Source: Candidatus Pacearchaeota archaeon
GTDB lineage: Bacteria > Patescibacteriota > Minisyncoccia > Minisyncoccales > Minisyncoccaceae
Reading direction: 5' to 3'
DNA: 64,000 nt
NCBI GenBank assembly: GCA_035404185.1
Contig: DAONGN010000001.1
Location: 186,001-250,000, forward strand
Shown: positions 52,154 to 60,564 of the stretch, piece by piece
Numbering within the stretch: position 1 is the stretch's first letter
Layout: each line of letters opens with the position of its first letter
Program-made: the position numbers and the translations under genes
Notes under the pieces: generated by a model
Database searches by the model: none
Told to the model about the DNA's origin: nothing
Seen by the model: the letters and a program-made list of their open reading frames with translations, nothing else

Positions 52154-52805
52154 AGTTCTTTCAACAATATTAAAAATTACTTTAGCTCCTTTAGTTGGAT
52201 TCCTATTTATCAAAGAAGTGAAAGGGAGAGATAATTTTCCAGATCGAAATGTGATATTAGCTTCTAATCACCAGAGTTATTTAGACATTCTTCTTTGCGG
52301 ATACGTTTGTGTTCCAAGAAAGTATACTCATATCGGACAAGTAGATAGGGAAAATAAAGGATGGAGCGGTATTAGAGATTTACTTTATTCTTTAGCAGAA
52401 GTTATTCCGGTAAACAGAAAAGATGAAAATTCAAAGAAGCAAGCTTTTTTAAAAGCAGTTAAGTTTTTAAAGAATGGATATTCGTTAGTTATTTATCCCG
52501 AAGGAACTAGAACTAGGACCGGAGAAGTAGGGAAAGGTAAATGGGGAGTGGCTAAGTTTTTTCTTGAAACAGGAGTGCCGATTCTTCCGATGGGAATTAA
52601 AGGAGCTTTTGAATTATTTCCTCCGGGAGAGAAACCAAAAGTTAAAAGGAATATTAGATTAAATATTGGTAAGCCACTTTTCTTTAAAGAAGAATTTGAA
52701 TTAGCTGAAGAAATGAATCGTGATTCAAAAGAGTATGAAGATATTTGTATTAAGATTACAGAAAAAGTAATGGAAGAAATTAAAAAGCTAACCTATGAAG
52801 ATTAA
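52146..52805 (+). CDS. plsC: 1-acyl-sn-glycerol-3-phosphate acyltransferase (PlsC-like)
   Basis: Adds the second acyl chain in phosphatidic acid synthesis. The 219-residue protein has the catalytic NHQSYLDIL (HX4D), the VIPVNRKD region, and acceptor-binding YPEGTRTRTGEVGKGKWG. An N-terminal hydrophobic stretch (ILKITLAPLVGFLFI) should associate it with the membrane. In this operon it links the acyl-chain-building enzymes to lipid formation. Overlaps both neighbours by 8 and 11 bases. Confidence 0.92.
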   Translation: MNKVLSTILKITLAPLVGFLFIKEVKGRDNFPDRNVILASNHQSYLDILLCGYVCVPRKYTHIGQVDRENKGWSGIRDLLYSLAEVIPVNRKDENSKKQAFLKAVKFLKNGYSLVIYPEGTRTRTGEVGKGKWGVAKFFLETGVPILPMGIKGAFELFPPGEKPKVKRNIRLNIGKPLFFKEEFELAEEMNRDSKEYEDICIKITEKVMEEIKKLTYED

Positions 52806-54342
52806 GAAAATCAAAAAGATTTTAATTGCCAATAGGGGAGAAATTGCCTTGCGGATAATAAGGACGTGTAAAGAGATGGGAATTAAAACCGTCGTTCTTT
52901 GTCCTAATCCAGGAGAGGAAAAGAACTTCTTAGAAACTACCTTAGCTGATGAATACTTCTTTTTAGAAGAGTCTGGAGTTAAGGGGTATCTTGATATGAA
53001 GAAAATTGTGGAAATAGCTAAGAAAGCTAAGGTTGATGCGATTCATCCTGGCTATGGATTTTTAGCTGAGAATTGGAGATTTGCCCAGCTTTGTGAAAAG
53101 AATAAGATTAAATTCATTGGACCGAATCATCTTCTTTTAAGTAAATTTGAAGACAAGATTGAAGCTAAGAAGATTGCTAAGAAAATTGGTATTCCAACTT
53201 TACCAGCCAGTGATAAGCCAATCATGAATAAGAAAGATTTAGCCATGTGGGCTAATAAAATCAAGCCGCCCTTTATCTTGAAAGCTCAGAAAGGAGGAGG
53301 AGGAATGGGAATAAGGATTATTGAGAATAAAATAAACTTGGGAGAATTGTTTGCTATCTCTTTAGCTGTGCAAAGACAAATGGCTACCGCTTTTGCTGAT
53401 GCTGATTTCTTTTTAGAAAAATATCTTCCCGAAGTAAGACATATTGAATTCCAGATATTAGGAGATGGAAAGAATGCAGTTCATTTAGGAGAAAGAGAAT
53501 GCACAATCCAAAGAAGATTTCAAAAGCTTTTAGAAGAAGCACCCTCTTCTTTCCTTGATTCTAAAACTAGGGAAGAGATGGGTGCTTGGGCCGTGAAGAT
53601 AATAAAAGAATTGAAATATAAAGGAGCAGCAACAGTTGAGTTCTTGGTTGATAACGATAAGAATTATTATTTCATGGAAGTGAATCCGAGAATTCAAGTT
53701 GAACATCCTATTACCGAAGCTATTACCGGAATAGATATTGTTGAGCAACAGATAAGGATTGCCCAAGGAGAATCATTATCTTTTACTCAAAAGGATATTC
53801 ATTTCAATGGCTATGCTATTGAAGCTAGAATAAATGCTGAAGATTCACAGAGAGATTTTCAACCAACGCCAGGAATAATTGAAAAGTATTTTCCTGCAGG
53901 AGGACAAGGAGTATTCTTACATAGCTTTTTACATCATGGTCAAGAAATATATCCTTACTTCGATTCTTTATTAGCTAAGGTTGTAGCTACGGGAAAAACA
54001 AGAAAAGAAGCAATTAATAGACTAAAGAGAGCCCTAGACGAAATTATTATTCAAGGAGTTGATACGACTATTCCTTTTTTTAAATTATTATTAGAAGATA
54101 AGGATTTTAAAAAGGGAAACTTCAATACTAATTTTATAGAAAAGAGCGGAATAATGAAGGAGTTAATGTTAAAGCCATATTTAAAGAAGAAGATGGAAAA
54201 AAAGTTAGTAGAAGAACTGAATGAAGAAGAACTGGCTGATATTGTTTTTAATATCTACGAAAAGATTAAGAAGATCAATGGTTTTTCTAATAAATACGTT
54301 TCAAAGTGGCTTAATCCAGAGAAATTAAAGATGATTGATTAA
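52795..54342 (+). CDS. accC: Biotin carboxylase subunit
   Basis: Carboxylates biotin on the carrier protein using bicarbonate and ATP. KILIANRGEIALRIIRTCKEMGIKTV, HPGYGFLAEN, the ATP-grasp GGGGMGIRI, FLEKYLPEVRHIEFQILGDG, HLGERECTIQRRFQKLLEEAPS, EVNPRIQVEHPITE and INAEDSQRDFQPTPG are all canonical. The 515-residue length includes a C-terminal extension of about 60 charged residues (LKKKMEKKLVEELNEEELAD), perhaps for complex assembly. Carrier, ligase and carboxyltransferase follow, so the full acyl-CoA carboxylase set is encoded. Confidence 0.95.
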   Translation: MKIKKIKKILIANRGEIALRIIRTCKEMGIKTVVLCPNPGEEKNFLETTLADEYFFLEESGVKGYLDMKKIVEIAKKAKVDAIHPGYGFLAENWRFAQLCEKNKIKFIGPNHLLLSKFEDKIEAKKIAKKIGIPTLPASDKPIMNKKDLAMWANKIKPPFILKAQKGGGGMGIRIIENKINLGELFAISLAVQRQMATAFADADFFLEKYLPEVRHIEFQILGDGKNAVHLGERECTIQRRFQKLLEEAPSSFLDSKTREEMGAWAVKIIKELKYKGAATVEFLVDNDKNYYFMEVNPRIQVEHPITEAITGIDIVEQQIRIAQGESLSFTQKDIHFNGYAIEARINAEDSQRDFQPTPGIIEKYFPAGGQGVFLHSFLHHGQEIYPYFDSLLAKVVATGKTRKEAINRLKRALDEIIIQGVDTTIPFFKLLLEDKDFKKGNFNTNFIEKSGIMKELMLKPYLKKKMEKKLVEELNEEELADIVFNIYEKIKKINGFSNKYVSKWLNPEKLKMID

Positions 54343-54346
54343 AGAT

Positions 54347-54715
54347 ATGGATTTTAAGATTAAAATTAAAAATAAAGAATACCAGATTGAATTGAAAGAA
54401 AACTGTGGGGCAGTGAAGATTAAAATTGGAGGCAAAGAGTTTGTTTTTGGCTCAAATAAAGGATCTTTAATAGAAACATCTTCTATTAAAAAAGATTCTT
54501 TAAATAAGGGGATAGCATCTTCTTTATCGGGAGTTGTAACTAAGATTTTTGTCAAAGAAGGGAGCCATGTTAAAGCAGGTAATAAGTTTTTAACTTTATC
54601 AGCTATGAAGATGGAAAATGAGATTGTGGCAGAAAATGATTGTAAAATTAAAAAGATATTAGTTAAAGAGAATCAACAAGTTAAAGAAGGGGAAATCTTA
54701 ATTATTTTAGAATAA
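54347..54715 (+). CDS. accB: Biotin carboxyl carrier protein
   Basis: Carries carboxybiotin between the two half-reactions. The biotinylated Lys lies in the AMKMENEI motif (LSAMKMENEIVAEND), within a lipoyl/biotinyl fold ending VKEGEILIILE. The N-terminal half (FKIKIKNKEYQIELKENCGAVKIKIGGKEFVFG) resembles the small barrel of archaeal and pyruvate/propionyl-CoA carboxylase carriers rather than the Pro/Ala-rich linker of AccB. ATG 54347 is used. It sits 4 bases after accC. Confidence 0.93.
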   Translation: MDFKIKIKNKEYQIELKENCGAVKIKIGGKEFVFGSNKGSLIETSSIKKDSLNKGIASSLSGVVTKIFVKEGSHVKAGNKFLTLSAMKMENEIVAENDCKIKKILVKENQQVKEGEILIILE

Positions 54716-54716
54716 T

Positions 54717-55244
54717 ATGCAAATAGAAAAGTTTAAATCAATTTCTTCAACCAACAAGAAAGCCAAGGAAATGAGCAATCTTGGTGTTGCTCCTTGGACA
54801 GTTGTTGTTTCAGAAGTTCAAGAAAATGGATATGGCCGAAAAGGGGAGGCTTGGTATTCTCCTAAAGGAGGATTGTATTTTTCTATTATTCTTCCTCGGG
54901 GAAATATCGATGATTTACAGATTATAACTATTTTAGCTGCCTTTATTGTTGCAAAAACAATTAAAGAATCTTTCAATGTTGAACCTTTGATAAAGTTACC
55001 GAATGATGTTTTATTAAATGGAAAAAAGATTTGTGGAATTTTAACCGAGAATGTTATTGGTAGTGACGTAAAACTTTCAGTAATAGGAATAGGAATTAAT
55101 ACTAATATTGAAAGTTTTCCTTTAGAATTAAAAGATATTGCAACTTCTTTAAAAATGGAACTAGGGAAAGAAGTTGATAATACGGAATTATTAGAAAAAA
55201 TAATTACTGAATTAAAAAATCAATTCAAAATAATTAGTGAATAA
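54717..55244 (+). CDS. birA: Biotin--protein ligase, catalytic domain only
   Basis: Attaches biotin to the carrier protein. IEKFKSISSTNKKAKEM, the ATP/biotin loop VQENGYGRKGEAWYSPKGGLYFSIILP (family GRGRxxRxW), IKLPNDVLLNGKKICGILTENV (KWPND..) and IGIGINTNIESFPLEL are present. At 175 residues it lacks the N-terminal repressor domain of E. coli BirA and the C-terminal small domain is missing or minimal. It cannot regulate transcription by a HTH. Located between the carrier and the carboxyltransferase, its only visible substrate. Confidence 0.93.
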   Translation: MQIEKFKSISSTNKKAKEMSNLGVAPWTVVVSEVQENGYGRKGEAWYSPKGGLYFSIILPRGNIDDLQIITILAAFIVAKTIKESFNVEPLIKLPNDVLLNGKKICGILTENVIGSDVKLSVIGIGINTNIESFPLELKDIATSLKMELGKEVDNTELLEKIITELKNQFKIISE

Positions 55245-55249
55245 ATATT

Positions 55250-56788
55250 ATGAAATTTAAAAAGGAAATAGAAAAATTGAATAATACTTTATCAGATATA
55301 GATAATTCTAAGTTGATAGAAAAACAGCACCAGAAAGGGAAGCTAGGAGCAAAAGAAAGAATCAATCTTCTTTTAGATGAAAATAGTTTTACTGAATTAG
55401 ATGCTTTAATTGAAAGTCGTTTTTCTGGATTAGATTTGGACAAGAAGAAGTTTTTGGGAGATTCGGTAATTACTGGATTTGGTAAGATTAATGGCCGAAC
55501 TGTTTATTTATACAGTCAAGACTTTTCTAAGATGGGAGGGTCATTAGGAGAGATGCATGGTAAAAAGATTGCTAAAATCATTGAATTTGGGCGTAAAACA
55601 GGCTGTCCAGTTATTGGAATCATTGATTCAGGGGGAGCGAGAATACAAGAAGGAGCTTCTAGTTTAGATGGCTATGCCAGTATTTTTAGAAGTATGGTTA
55701 GAGCTTCTGGAGTTATTCCTCAAATTAGTATTATGGTTGGTCCTTCAGCTGGAGGTGCATGCTATGCTCCCGGACTATCTGATTTCATTTTCATGACTGA
55801 AGGAATCTCTCAAATGTATATTACTGGTCCGGAAGTAATTAAAAGAGTGACTGGAGAAGATGTTGATTTTGAAGGATTAGGAGGAGCTTCTGTTCATTCT
55901 ACTAAAAGCGGTTGTGCTCATTTTGTCTATGAGAACGAAAAAGATTGTTTTAATGGAGTTAAGAATCTTTTTTCTTACCTTCCTCAGAACAATACAGAAG
56001 ATTCAATTGTTAATCAAGAATCTTCTGAAGAAATTAAAAATGAAAAGTTGTTAGAAATAATTCCTGAAGAACAAGAAAAAGGATATGACATTAAAGAAAT
56101 TATTAAAGAGATATTTGATGATGATACTTTTTTTGAAGTTCAGGCCAAGTTTGCTAGTAATGCGGTAGTTGGTTTTGCTCGATTAAATGGAAGTGTGGTC
56201 GGAATAGTTGGCAATCAACCTAAATCAATGGCGGGAGTATTGGATATTGATTCTTCAGATAAGATTGCTAGGTTTGTTCGCTTTTGCGATGCTTTTAATA
56301 TTCCTTTGATTAATTTAGTTGATACTCCTGGATATCTTCCGGGAACAAATCAGGAATATCAAGGAATTATTCGTCATGGAGCAAAAGTATTATATGCCTA
56401 TGCTGAAGCAACTGTTCCTAAGATTAGTTTAATATTAAGAAAAGCTTTCGGCGGAGCATATATTGCTTTAGCTTCTCGTGAGTTGGGATATGATCGAGTT
56501 ATTGCTTGGCCCTGTGCCCAGATTGCAGTAATGGGAGCAGAGCAAGCAGTAAAGATTATTTTTAAAAAGCAATTAGCTGATTCAAAGAATCCAGATAAAT
56601 TAGAGAAAGAAAAGATACAAGAAATTAAAGATGGTTGCCTTGATCCTTTTTGTGCGGCTAAGTTGGGTCAAGTAGACATGATTATTGATCCAAGAGAAAC
56701 AAGAAGTGTTTTAATTAAATCTTTAGAATCCCTAGCAACAAAAAGAGAGGGATTGATAACAAGAAAACATGGCAGTATGCCTTTGTAA
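55250..56788 (+). CDS. Acyl-CoA carboxylase, carboxyltransferase subunit (PccB type)
   Basis: Transfers CO2 from carboxybiotin to an acyl-CoA. The 512-residue single chain with two crotonase-like halves is of the PccB/MmdA type, unlike the two-chain AccA/AccD. KLGAKERINLLLDENSFTELD, VIGIIDSGGARIQEGASSLDGYASIFR (first oxyanion hole), SAGGACYAPGLSDFIFMT, and in the second half FCDAFNIPLINLVDTPGYLPGTNQEYQGIIRHGAK, KAFGGAYIALASRELG. The substrate (acetyl-CoA or propionyl-CoA) cannot be decided by eye. It has an insertion rich in Glu/Asn between the halves. With accC, carrier and ligase it forms a full carboxylase. Confidence 0.93.
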   Translation: MKFKKEIEKLNNTLSDIDNSKLIEKQHQKGKLGAKERINLLLDENSFTELDALIESRFSGLDLDKKKFLGDSVITGFGKINGRTVYLYSQDFSKMGGSLGEMHGKKIAKIIEFGRKTGCPVIGIIDSGGARIQEGASSLDGYASIFRSMVRASGVIPQISIMVGPSAGGACYAPGLSDFIFMTEGISQMYITGPEVIKRVTGEDVDFEGLGGASVHSTKSGCAHFVYENEKDCFNGVKNLFSYLPQNNTEDSIVNQESSEEIKNEKLLEIIPEEQEKGYDIKEIIKEIFDDDTFFEVQAKFASNAVVGFARLNGSVVGIVGNQPKSMAGVLDIDSSDKIARFVRFCDAFNIPLINLVDTPGYLPGTNQEYQGIIRHGAKVLYAYAEATVPKISLILRKAFGGAYIALASRELGYDRVIAWPCAQIAVMGAEQAVKIIFKKQLADSKNPDKLEKEKIQEIKDGCLDPFCAAKLGQVDMIIDPRETRSVLIKSLESLATKREGLITRKHGSMPL

Positions 56789-56800
56789 TTTTAAAAACAA

Positions 56801-56998
56801 ATGAATTTATACAAAATTGATAAAGTGAAATGTCTTGGTTGTGCCGGGTGTACAGTCTTCTGTCCCAAAGGGATAACAATAATGAGTAATGGGAAAGCGA
56901 AGATTAAAAATAGTAAAGAATTAGAGAAATGCGGGGGAGAAAAGTTATGTCCCCGCAAGGCAATCATCAAAATAGAAGAAAAGAAAACCACTGTTTAA
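56801..56998 (+). CDS. Small ferredoxin-like 4Fe-4S protein
   Basis: A 65-residue protein with one canonical 4Fe-4S motif (CLGCAGCTVFCPKG, CxxCxxCxxxCP) and a second, reduced motif with two Cys (CGGEKLCPRKAI). It likely carries one cluster. In the operon it could donate electrons to the flavin-dependent FabK proteins or to the Cys-rich/DUF362 parts; this is inference. It is the last gene, and its stop lies in the terminator hairpin. Confidence 0.85.
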   Translation: MNLYKIDKVKCLGCAGCTVFCPKGITIMSNGKAKIKNSKELEKCGGEKLCPRKAIIKIEEKKTTV

Positions 56999-57012
56999 TG
57001 ACAGTGTTTTTT
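56989..57012 (+). terminator. Terminator of the acyl-chain operon
   Basis: Stem CACTGT (56989-56994)/ACAGTG (57001-57006), followed by six Ts; overlaps the stop codon of the ferredoxin gene. Confidence 0.85.
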
Positions 57013-57063
57013 GTAAAGTTTATTTACATATCTATTGACAAAAATATTTACAAAAGTTATAAT
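57012..57063 (+). promoter_or_regulatory. Consensus promoter and operator repeats of the Panacea toxin-antitoxin genes
   Basis: TTGACA (57035-57040), 17 bases, TATAAT (57058-57063), both perfect. An inverted repeat TGTAAA (57012-57017)-N5-TTTACA (57023-57028) lies upstream and a third TTTACA (57047-57052) lies in the spacer. These are good operator candidates for the XRE-type domain of the first gene, so autorepression is likely. Confidence 0.75.
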
Positions 57064-57072
57064 TAAGATAAT

Positions 57073-57852
57073 ATGATTGGTGAATTTATCTTAAATCAAC
57101 GTAAAAAACGCAACATAACCCAAGAACACTTAGCTTCTTTGCTTAATATTTCTCGTCCGACTTATGTGCAAATAGAACAAGGAGAAAGAGATTTAACTGT
57201 AACCGAAGCACAGAAGCTTGCGGAAGTTTTTGATATTTCATTAGAAGATTTATTGAAAGGCAAAGAATCTAAAGAAATAAAATTTAAAATTGAGAAAAAA
57301 AATACTAAAGTTGAAAAAGAAGAAATTCGTATTAGTGTTCCTCAGGAAAAATTAGAAAAGTTTCGCCAAGTTTTATTATATATTCTTAAGAAAGTTGGTG
57401 GGAAACCTAATGTCGGAATGACTGCAATATATAAATTTTTATATTTTATAGATTTTGATTATTATGAAAAATACGAAGAACAATTAATGGGATTGAATTA
57501 TATTAAAAATCATTATGGCCCAACTCCCTTATTATTCGATAATCTTATTAAGAAAATGATTGATGATGGGGAAGTAGAAACAGTGAAGAGTAAATTTTAT
57601 CAATATCCTCAAATTAAATATTTGGTTAATCCGGAAGTCGAGCCAGATTTAACTGTCTTAGATGGGAAAGAAAAAGAGCACATAGATTTTGAACTTCAAA
57701 GACTATCTGATATGACAGCGATACAGCTTTCAGAACTTTCTCATAAAGATGTGCCATGGATGAGTGCAGAAAATGGCAAACCTATTAATTACGAATCGGT
57801 ATTTTACCGAACTAGTGATACTTCTTTACGTGATTATGGAGAATCAGATTAA
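57073..57852 (+). CDS. panA: Panacea-domain (SocA/DUF4065) antitoxin with XRE helix-turn-helix
   Basis: Antitoxin and probable autorepressor. Residues 1-65 form an XRE HTH (ILNQRKKRNITQEHLASLLNISRPTYVQIEQGERDLTV), then a charged linker, and from about residue 100 the Panacea domain (LLYILKKVGGKPNVGMTAIYKFLYFIDFDYYEKY, LNYIKNHYGPTPLLFDNLIKKM). In known PanAT systems, this domain neutralises diverse toxins, and the next gene, overlapping by 17 bases, is a RelE-like toxin. The predicted leader is only about 3 bases long. Confidence 0.85.
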   Translation: MIGEFILNQRKKRNITQEHLASLLNISRPTYVQIEQGERDLTVTEAQKLAEVFDISLEDLLKGKESKEIKFKIEKKNTKVEKEEIRISVPQEKLEKFRQVLLYILKKVGGKPNVGMTAIYKFLYFIDFDYYEKYEEQLMGLNYIKNHYGPTPLLFDNLIKKMIDDGEVETVKSKFYQYPQIKYLVNPEVEPDLTVLDGKEKEHIDFELQRLSDMTAIQLSELSHKDVPWMSAENGKPINYESVFYRTSDTSLRDYGESD

Positions 57853-58213
57853 TTATGAGGAAACAGATGATTTCCGCAAGGATTTTAAACGATTAATTAA
57901 GAAGTATAGAACTCTTGAAGAAGATTTAGAAGTTGTCAAAAAGAATACAATCGAACTCTATCATTTAAAAGGTATAGAAAATCAGAGTATTTTTCCTATT
58001 CCGGGTTTTTGTAATGAATCTTTACAGATTTGTAAGATAAAGAAATTTGCTTGTAAAGCTTTAAAGGGGCGAGGAGCTATGAGTGGAATAAGAGTTATTT
58101 ATGCTTTTCATTTAACAATAAGTAAGGTTGAATTTATAGAAATTTACTTTAAGGGAGATAAAGCAAATGAGGATAAAGATCGAATAAGGGATTATTTAAG
58201 AAATATCAATTAA
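57836..58213 (+). CDS. RelE/ParE-like toxin candidate
   Basis: A 125-residue protein: DDFRKDFKRLIKKYRTLEEDLEVVKKN at the N-terminus, then IPGFCNESLQICKIKKFACKALKGRGAMSGIRVIYAF and a closing IEIYFKGDKANEDKDRIRDYL. This follows the RelE/ParE fold order (two helices, then beta sheet, with IEIYxKxxK.nE at the end). RelE toxins cut mRNA in the ribosome, ParE toxins poison gyrase; which applies is unclear. ATG 57836 is chosen because it overlaps the antitoxin by 17 bases; the frame is open further upstream. Pairing of a RelE-like toxin with a Panacea antitoxin is the main point of interest. Confidence 0.78.
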   Translation: MENQINYEETDDFRKDFKRLIKKYRTLEEDLEVVKKNTIELYHLKGIENQSIFPIPGFCNESLQICKIKKFACKALKGRGAMSGIRVIYAFHLTISKVEFIEIYFKGDKANEDKDRIRDYLRNIN

Positions 58214-58263
58214 TTTACATAGGTTTTCAATTAACTCCTTTTTTGCTAGAATATTGGTATATT

Positions 58264-59826
58264 ATGAATATACGAGAAGAAATCAAGAATAATGTGTCTA
58301 AATCATTGAAATCTCTAGGATATGGAGATGAATTCATGATTAAAGTTTTAAAGCCTAAAGAGGCTTCTTTTGGCGATTATTCAGTCAGTGTCGCCATGGA
58401 AATAGCTAAAAAAGAAGGGCATAATCCTTTAGAAATAGCTTCTAAGATAAAGGAGGGAATTGATAGTAAATACTTTGATAAGATTGAAGTAGTTAATCCT
58501 GGGTTCATTAATTTTTTTGTTTCTAAAGAATTTGTTTTAGATGAAATTCAAGAGGTATTAAAAAAAGGAAAGAAGTTTGGAGATTTGAATATTTCTAAAG
58601 ACAAGATACAAGTTGAATTTATTTCCGCTAATCCAACAGGTCCTTTAACAGTTGGAAATGGAAGAGGCGGTCCTTTTGGAGATGTTTTAGCTAATGTCTT
58701 ATCAAAGACTGGAGCTAAAGTTGAAAAGGCTTACTATGTTAATGACTATGGCCAGCAGATATTATCATTAGGCCATTCTGTTTTAAAAGATGCTGATGCT
58801 AAATATACAGGAGAGTATATTGATGAATTAGCTTCAGTAATTAAAGAGACAGATCCTTACAAAGTAGGAGTTAAAGCTTCTTCAATTATTTTAGAAAGTA
58901 TTAAGAAAACTGTTGCTAATTTAAATATTAAATTTGATGAATGGTTTTCAGAAACATCATTACATAATAAAGGAGAGGTTAAAAAGGTAATAGAGTTCTT
59001 AAAGAAGAAAGGTTTTACATATGAATCAGAAGGAGCTTTGTGGTTTAAATCAACTATGTTCGGAGATGAGAGAGATAGGGTAATAGTTAAAACCGATGGA
59101 AACAATACTTATCTAGCTGGAGACATTGCTTACCACAAGAACAAATTTGAAAAGAATAAGTTTAATAAAGTAATTAATATTTGGGGAGCAGATCATTTTG
59201 GCGATGTTGCTGGTTTAATGGCGGGAGTAGAAGCGATTGGACACAAGGGACAATTAGAAATCATTTTATTACAATTCGTTACTGTCATGAAAGACGGTAA
59301 GCCAGTGAAGATGTCGAAGAGAATGGGAACAGTTGTTTTAATGGATGATTTATTATCTGAATTATCTCCTGATGTAATTAAGTTTTTCTTTTTGCAGAAA
59401 TCAAACAATACTCATTTGAATTTTGATATGGGCTTGGCTTGTGAACAATCAGAAAAGAATCCTGTTTATTATGTTCAATACGCTCATGCTCGTATTGCCA
59501 GTATTTTAAGGAGTGCTGGAGTTTCTTCTGTTAAGAAGATTAATAATGTAGCTTTGCTTACTCATCCGAGTGAAATTGAATTAATGAAAGAGATATTGAA
59601 ATTGCCAGAGATAATCGAAGATACTTCTATTGATTATCAGGTTCACAGAATTCCTCAGTATGCGATTGATTTAGCTACAACATTCCACAAGTTTTATAAC
59701 GACTGTCATGTTTTAGTCGAAGATGAGAAATTGAAAGAGGCAAGATTAGGTTTAGTATATGCAACTAAGATTACTTTAAAGAATACATTAGAACTAATGG
59801 GAATATCTGCTCCTGAGCAGATGTAG
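58264..59826 (+). CDS. argS: Arginyl-tRNA synthetase
   Basis: Charges tRNA-Arg. The 520-residue protein has FISANPTGPLTVGNGRGGPFGD, where the HIGH box is TVGN (129-132); NDYGQQ, WGADHFGDVAGL, the KMSKR motif (PVKMSKRMGT), and the DALR anticodon-binding domain (YYVQYAHARIASILR, RIPQYAIDLATTFHKFYNDCHVL). The open frame extends to 58243; ATG 58264 is used. It is the more complete of two argS-like genes and is likely the working one; the other is at 43521. It lies after the toxin gene, and the NERD gene follows by 9 bases. Confidence 0.93.
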   Translation: MNIREEIKNNVSKSLKSLGYGDEFMIKVLKPKEASFGDYSVSVAMEIAKKEGHNPLEIASKIKEGIDSKYFDKIEVVNPGFINFFVSKEFVLDEIQEVLKKGKKFGDLNISKDKIQVEFISANPTGPLTVGNGRGGPFGDVLANVLSKTGAKVEKAYYVNDYGQQILSLGHSVLKDADAKYTGEYIDELASVIKETDPYKVGVKASSIILESIKKTVANLNIKFDEWFSETSLHNKGEVKKVIEFLKKKGFTYESEGALWFKSTMFGDERDRVIVKTDGNNTYLAGDIAYHKNKFEKNKFNKVINIWGADHFGDVAGLMAGVEAIGHKGQLEIILLQFVTVMKDGKPVKMSKRMGTVVLMDDLLSELSPDVIKFFFLQKSNNTHLNFDMGLACEQSEKNPVYYVQYAHARIASILRSAGVSSVKKINNVALLTHPSEIELMKEILKLPEIIEDTSIDYQVHRIPQYAIDLATTFHKFYNDCHVLVEDEKLKEARLGLVYATKITLKNTLELMGISAPEQM

Positions 59827-59835
59827 GGTAATAAA

Positions 59836-60564
59836 ATGGCAAATAATAAAGATACATTCGTATATAAAACATATAAAAAAAAGACATATAGCTTGGCAAT
59901 AATATTATTGATTATATCTTTTTCTCTTATTGTTCTTGGTTTTTATTTAATGTTTTTTAAAACCAAAGAAAATGCTTTTTTTCTTTCGTTGTTGGGAGTA
60001 TTGGGAATAGCAGCAATTCCTAGTATTGAGAAAGATTTTGATAAGAAATTTAATTGGCTTGATCGAACTTGGGGTAAGGGAGCCAAAGCGGAGCTTGCTA
60101 TTATGGGGGACCTAGAAAAAATGGAAGAATGCAAAGTAGTTAATGATTTTAAAATGGATAGAGGGAATATTGATCATATTTGTATTTCTCCAACAGGTAT
60201 TTTTACTCTCGAAACTAAAGGCAGTGATGGAATTGTTTCATATGACAATAAAAAATTAAAAATTAACGGTAAAGAGCTTGAAAAAGATTTTTTACATCAA
60301 GCAAGAAAAGAGTGTTTTTTCCTTGATAATTTAATAAAAAAAGAGTTAAATAAAAATTACTTCATTATTCCAATTTTAGTTTTTGCAAATGCTAAAGTTG
60401 ATACAAAAACAATATCTGGTCCAATAGAGAATGTGTGGATATGTCAGAGGGGATTCGAATGTAAAGTGATAAGAAAAAATAAGGATATTTTAACTAACGA
60501 AGAAATGAGCAATGTTTATAAATTTTTGTTAAAAACAAAAGAATTTGAAAATAAAAAAGTTTAA
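59836..60564 (+). CDS. Membrane-anchored NERD-domain nuclease-like protein
   Basis: A 242-residue protein with two N-terminal membrane helices (YSLAIILLIISFSLIVLGFYLMFF and AFFLSLLGVLGIAAIPSI), then a NERD domain from about residue 80: WGKGAKAELAIMGDLEKM, FKMDRGNIDHICISPTGIFTLETKGSDG (the D ... ExK restriction-endonuclease-like site). NERD proteins are predicted nucleases found in plasmids and defence regions. Placed between argS and HEPN-like gene; likely part of the accessory region. Role not known. Confidence 0.82.
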   Translation: MANNKDTFVYKTYKKKTYSLAIILLIISFSLIVLGFYLMFFKTKENAFFLSLLGVLGIAAIPSIEKDFDKKFNWLDRTWGKGAKAELAIMGDLEKMEECKVVNDFKMDRGNIDHICISPTGIFTLETKGSDGIVSYDNKKLKINGKELEKDFLHQARKECFFLDNLIKKELNKNYFIIPILVFANAKVDTKTISGPIENVWICQRGFECKVIRKNKDILTNEEMSNVYKFLLKTKEFENKKV

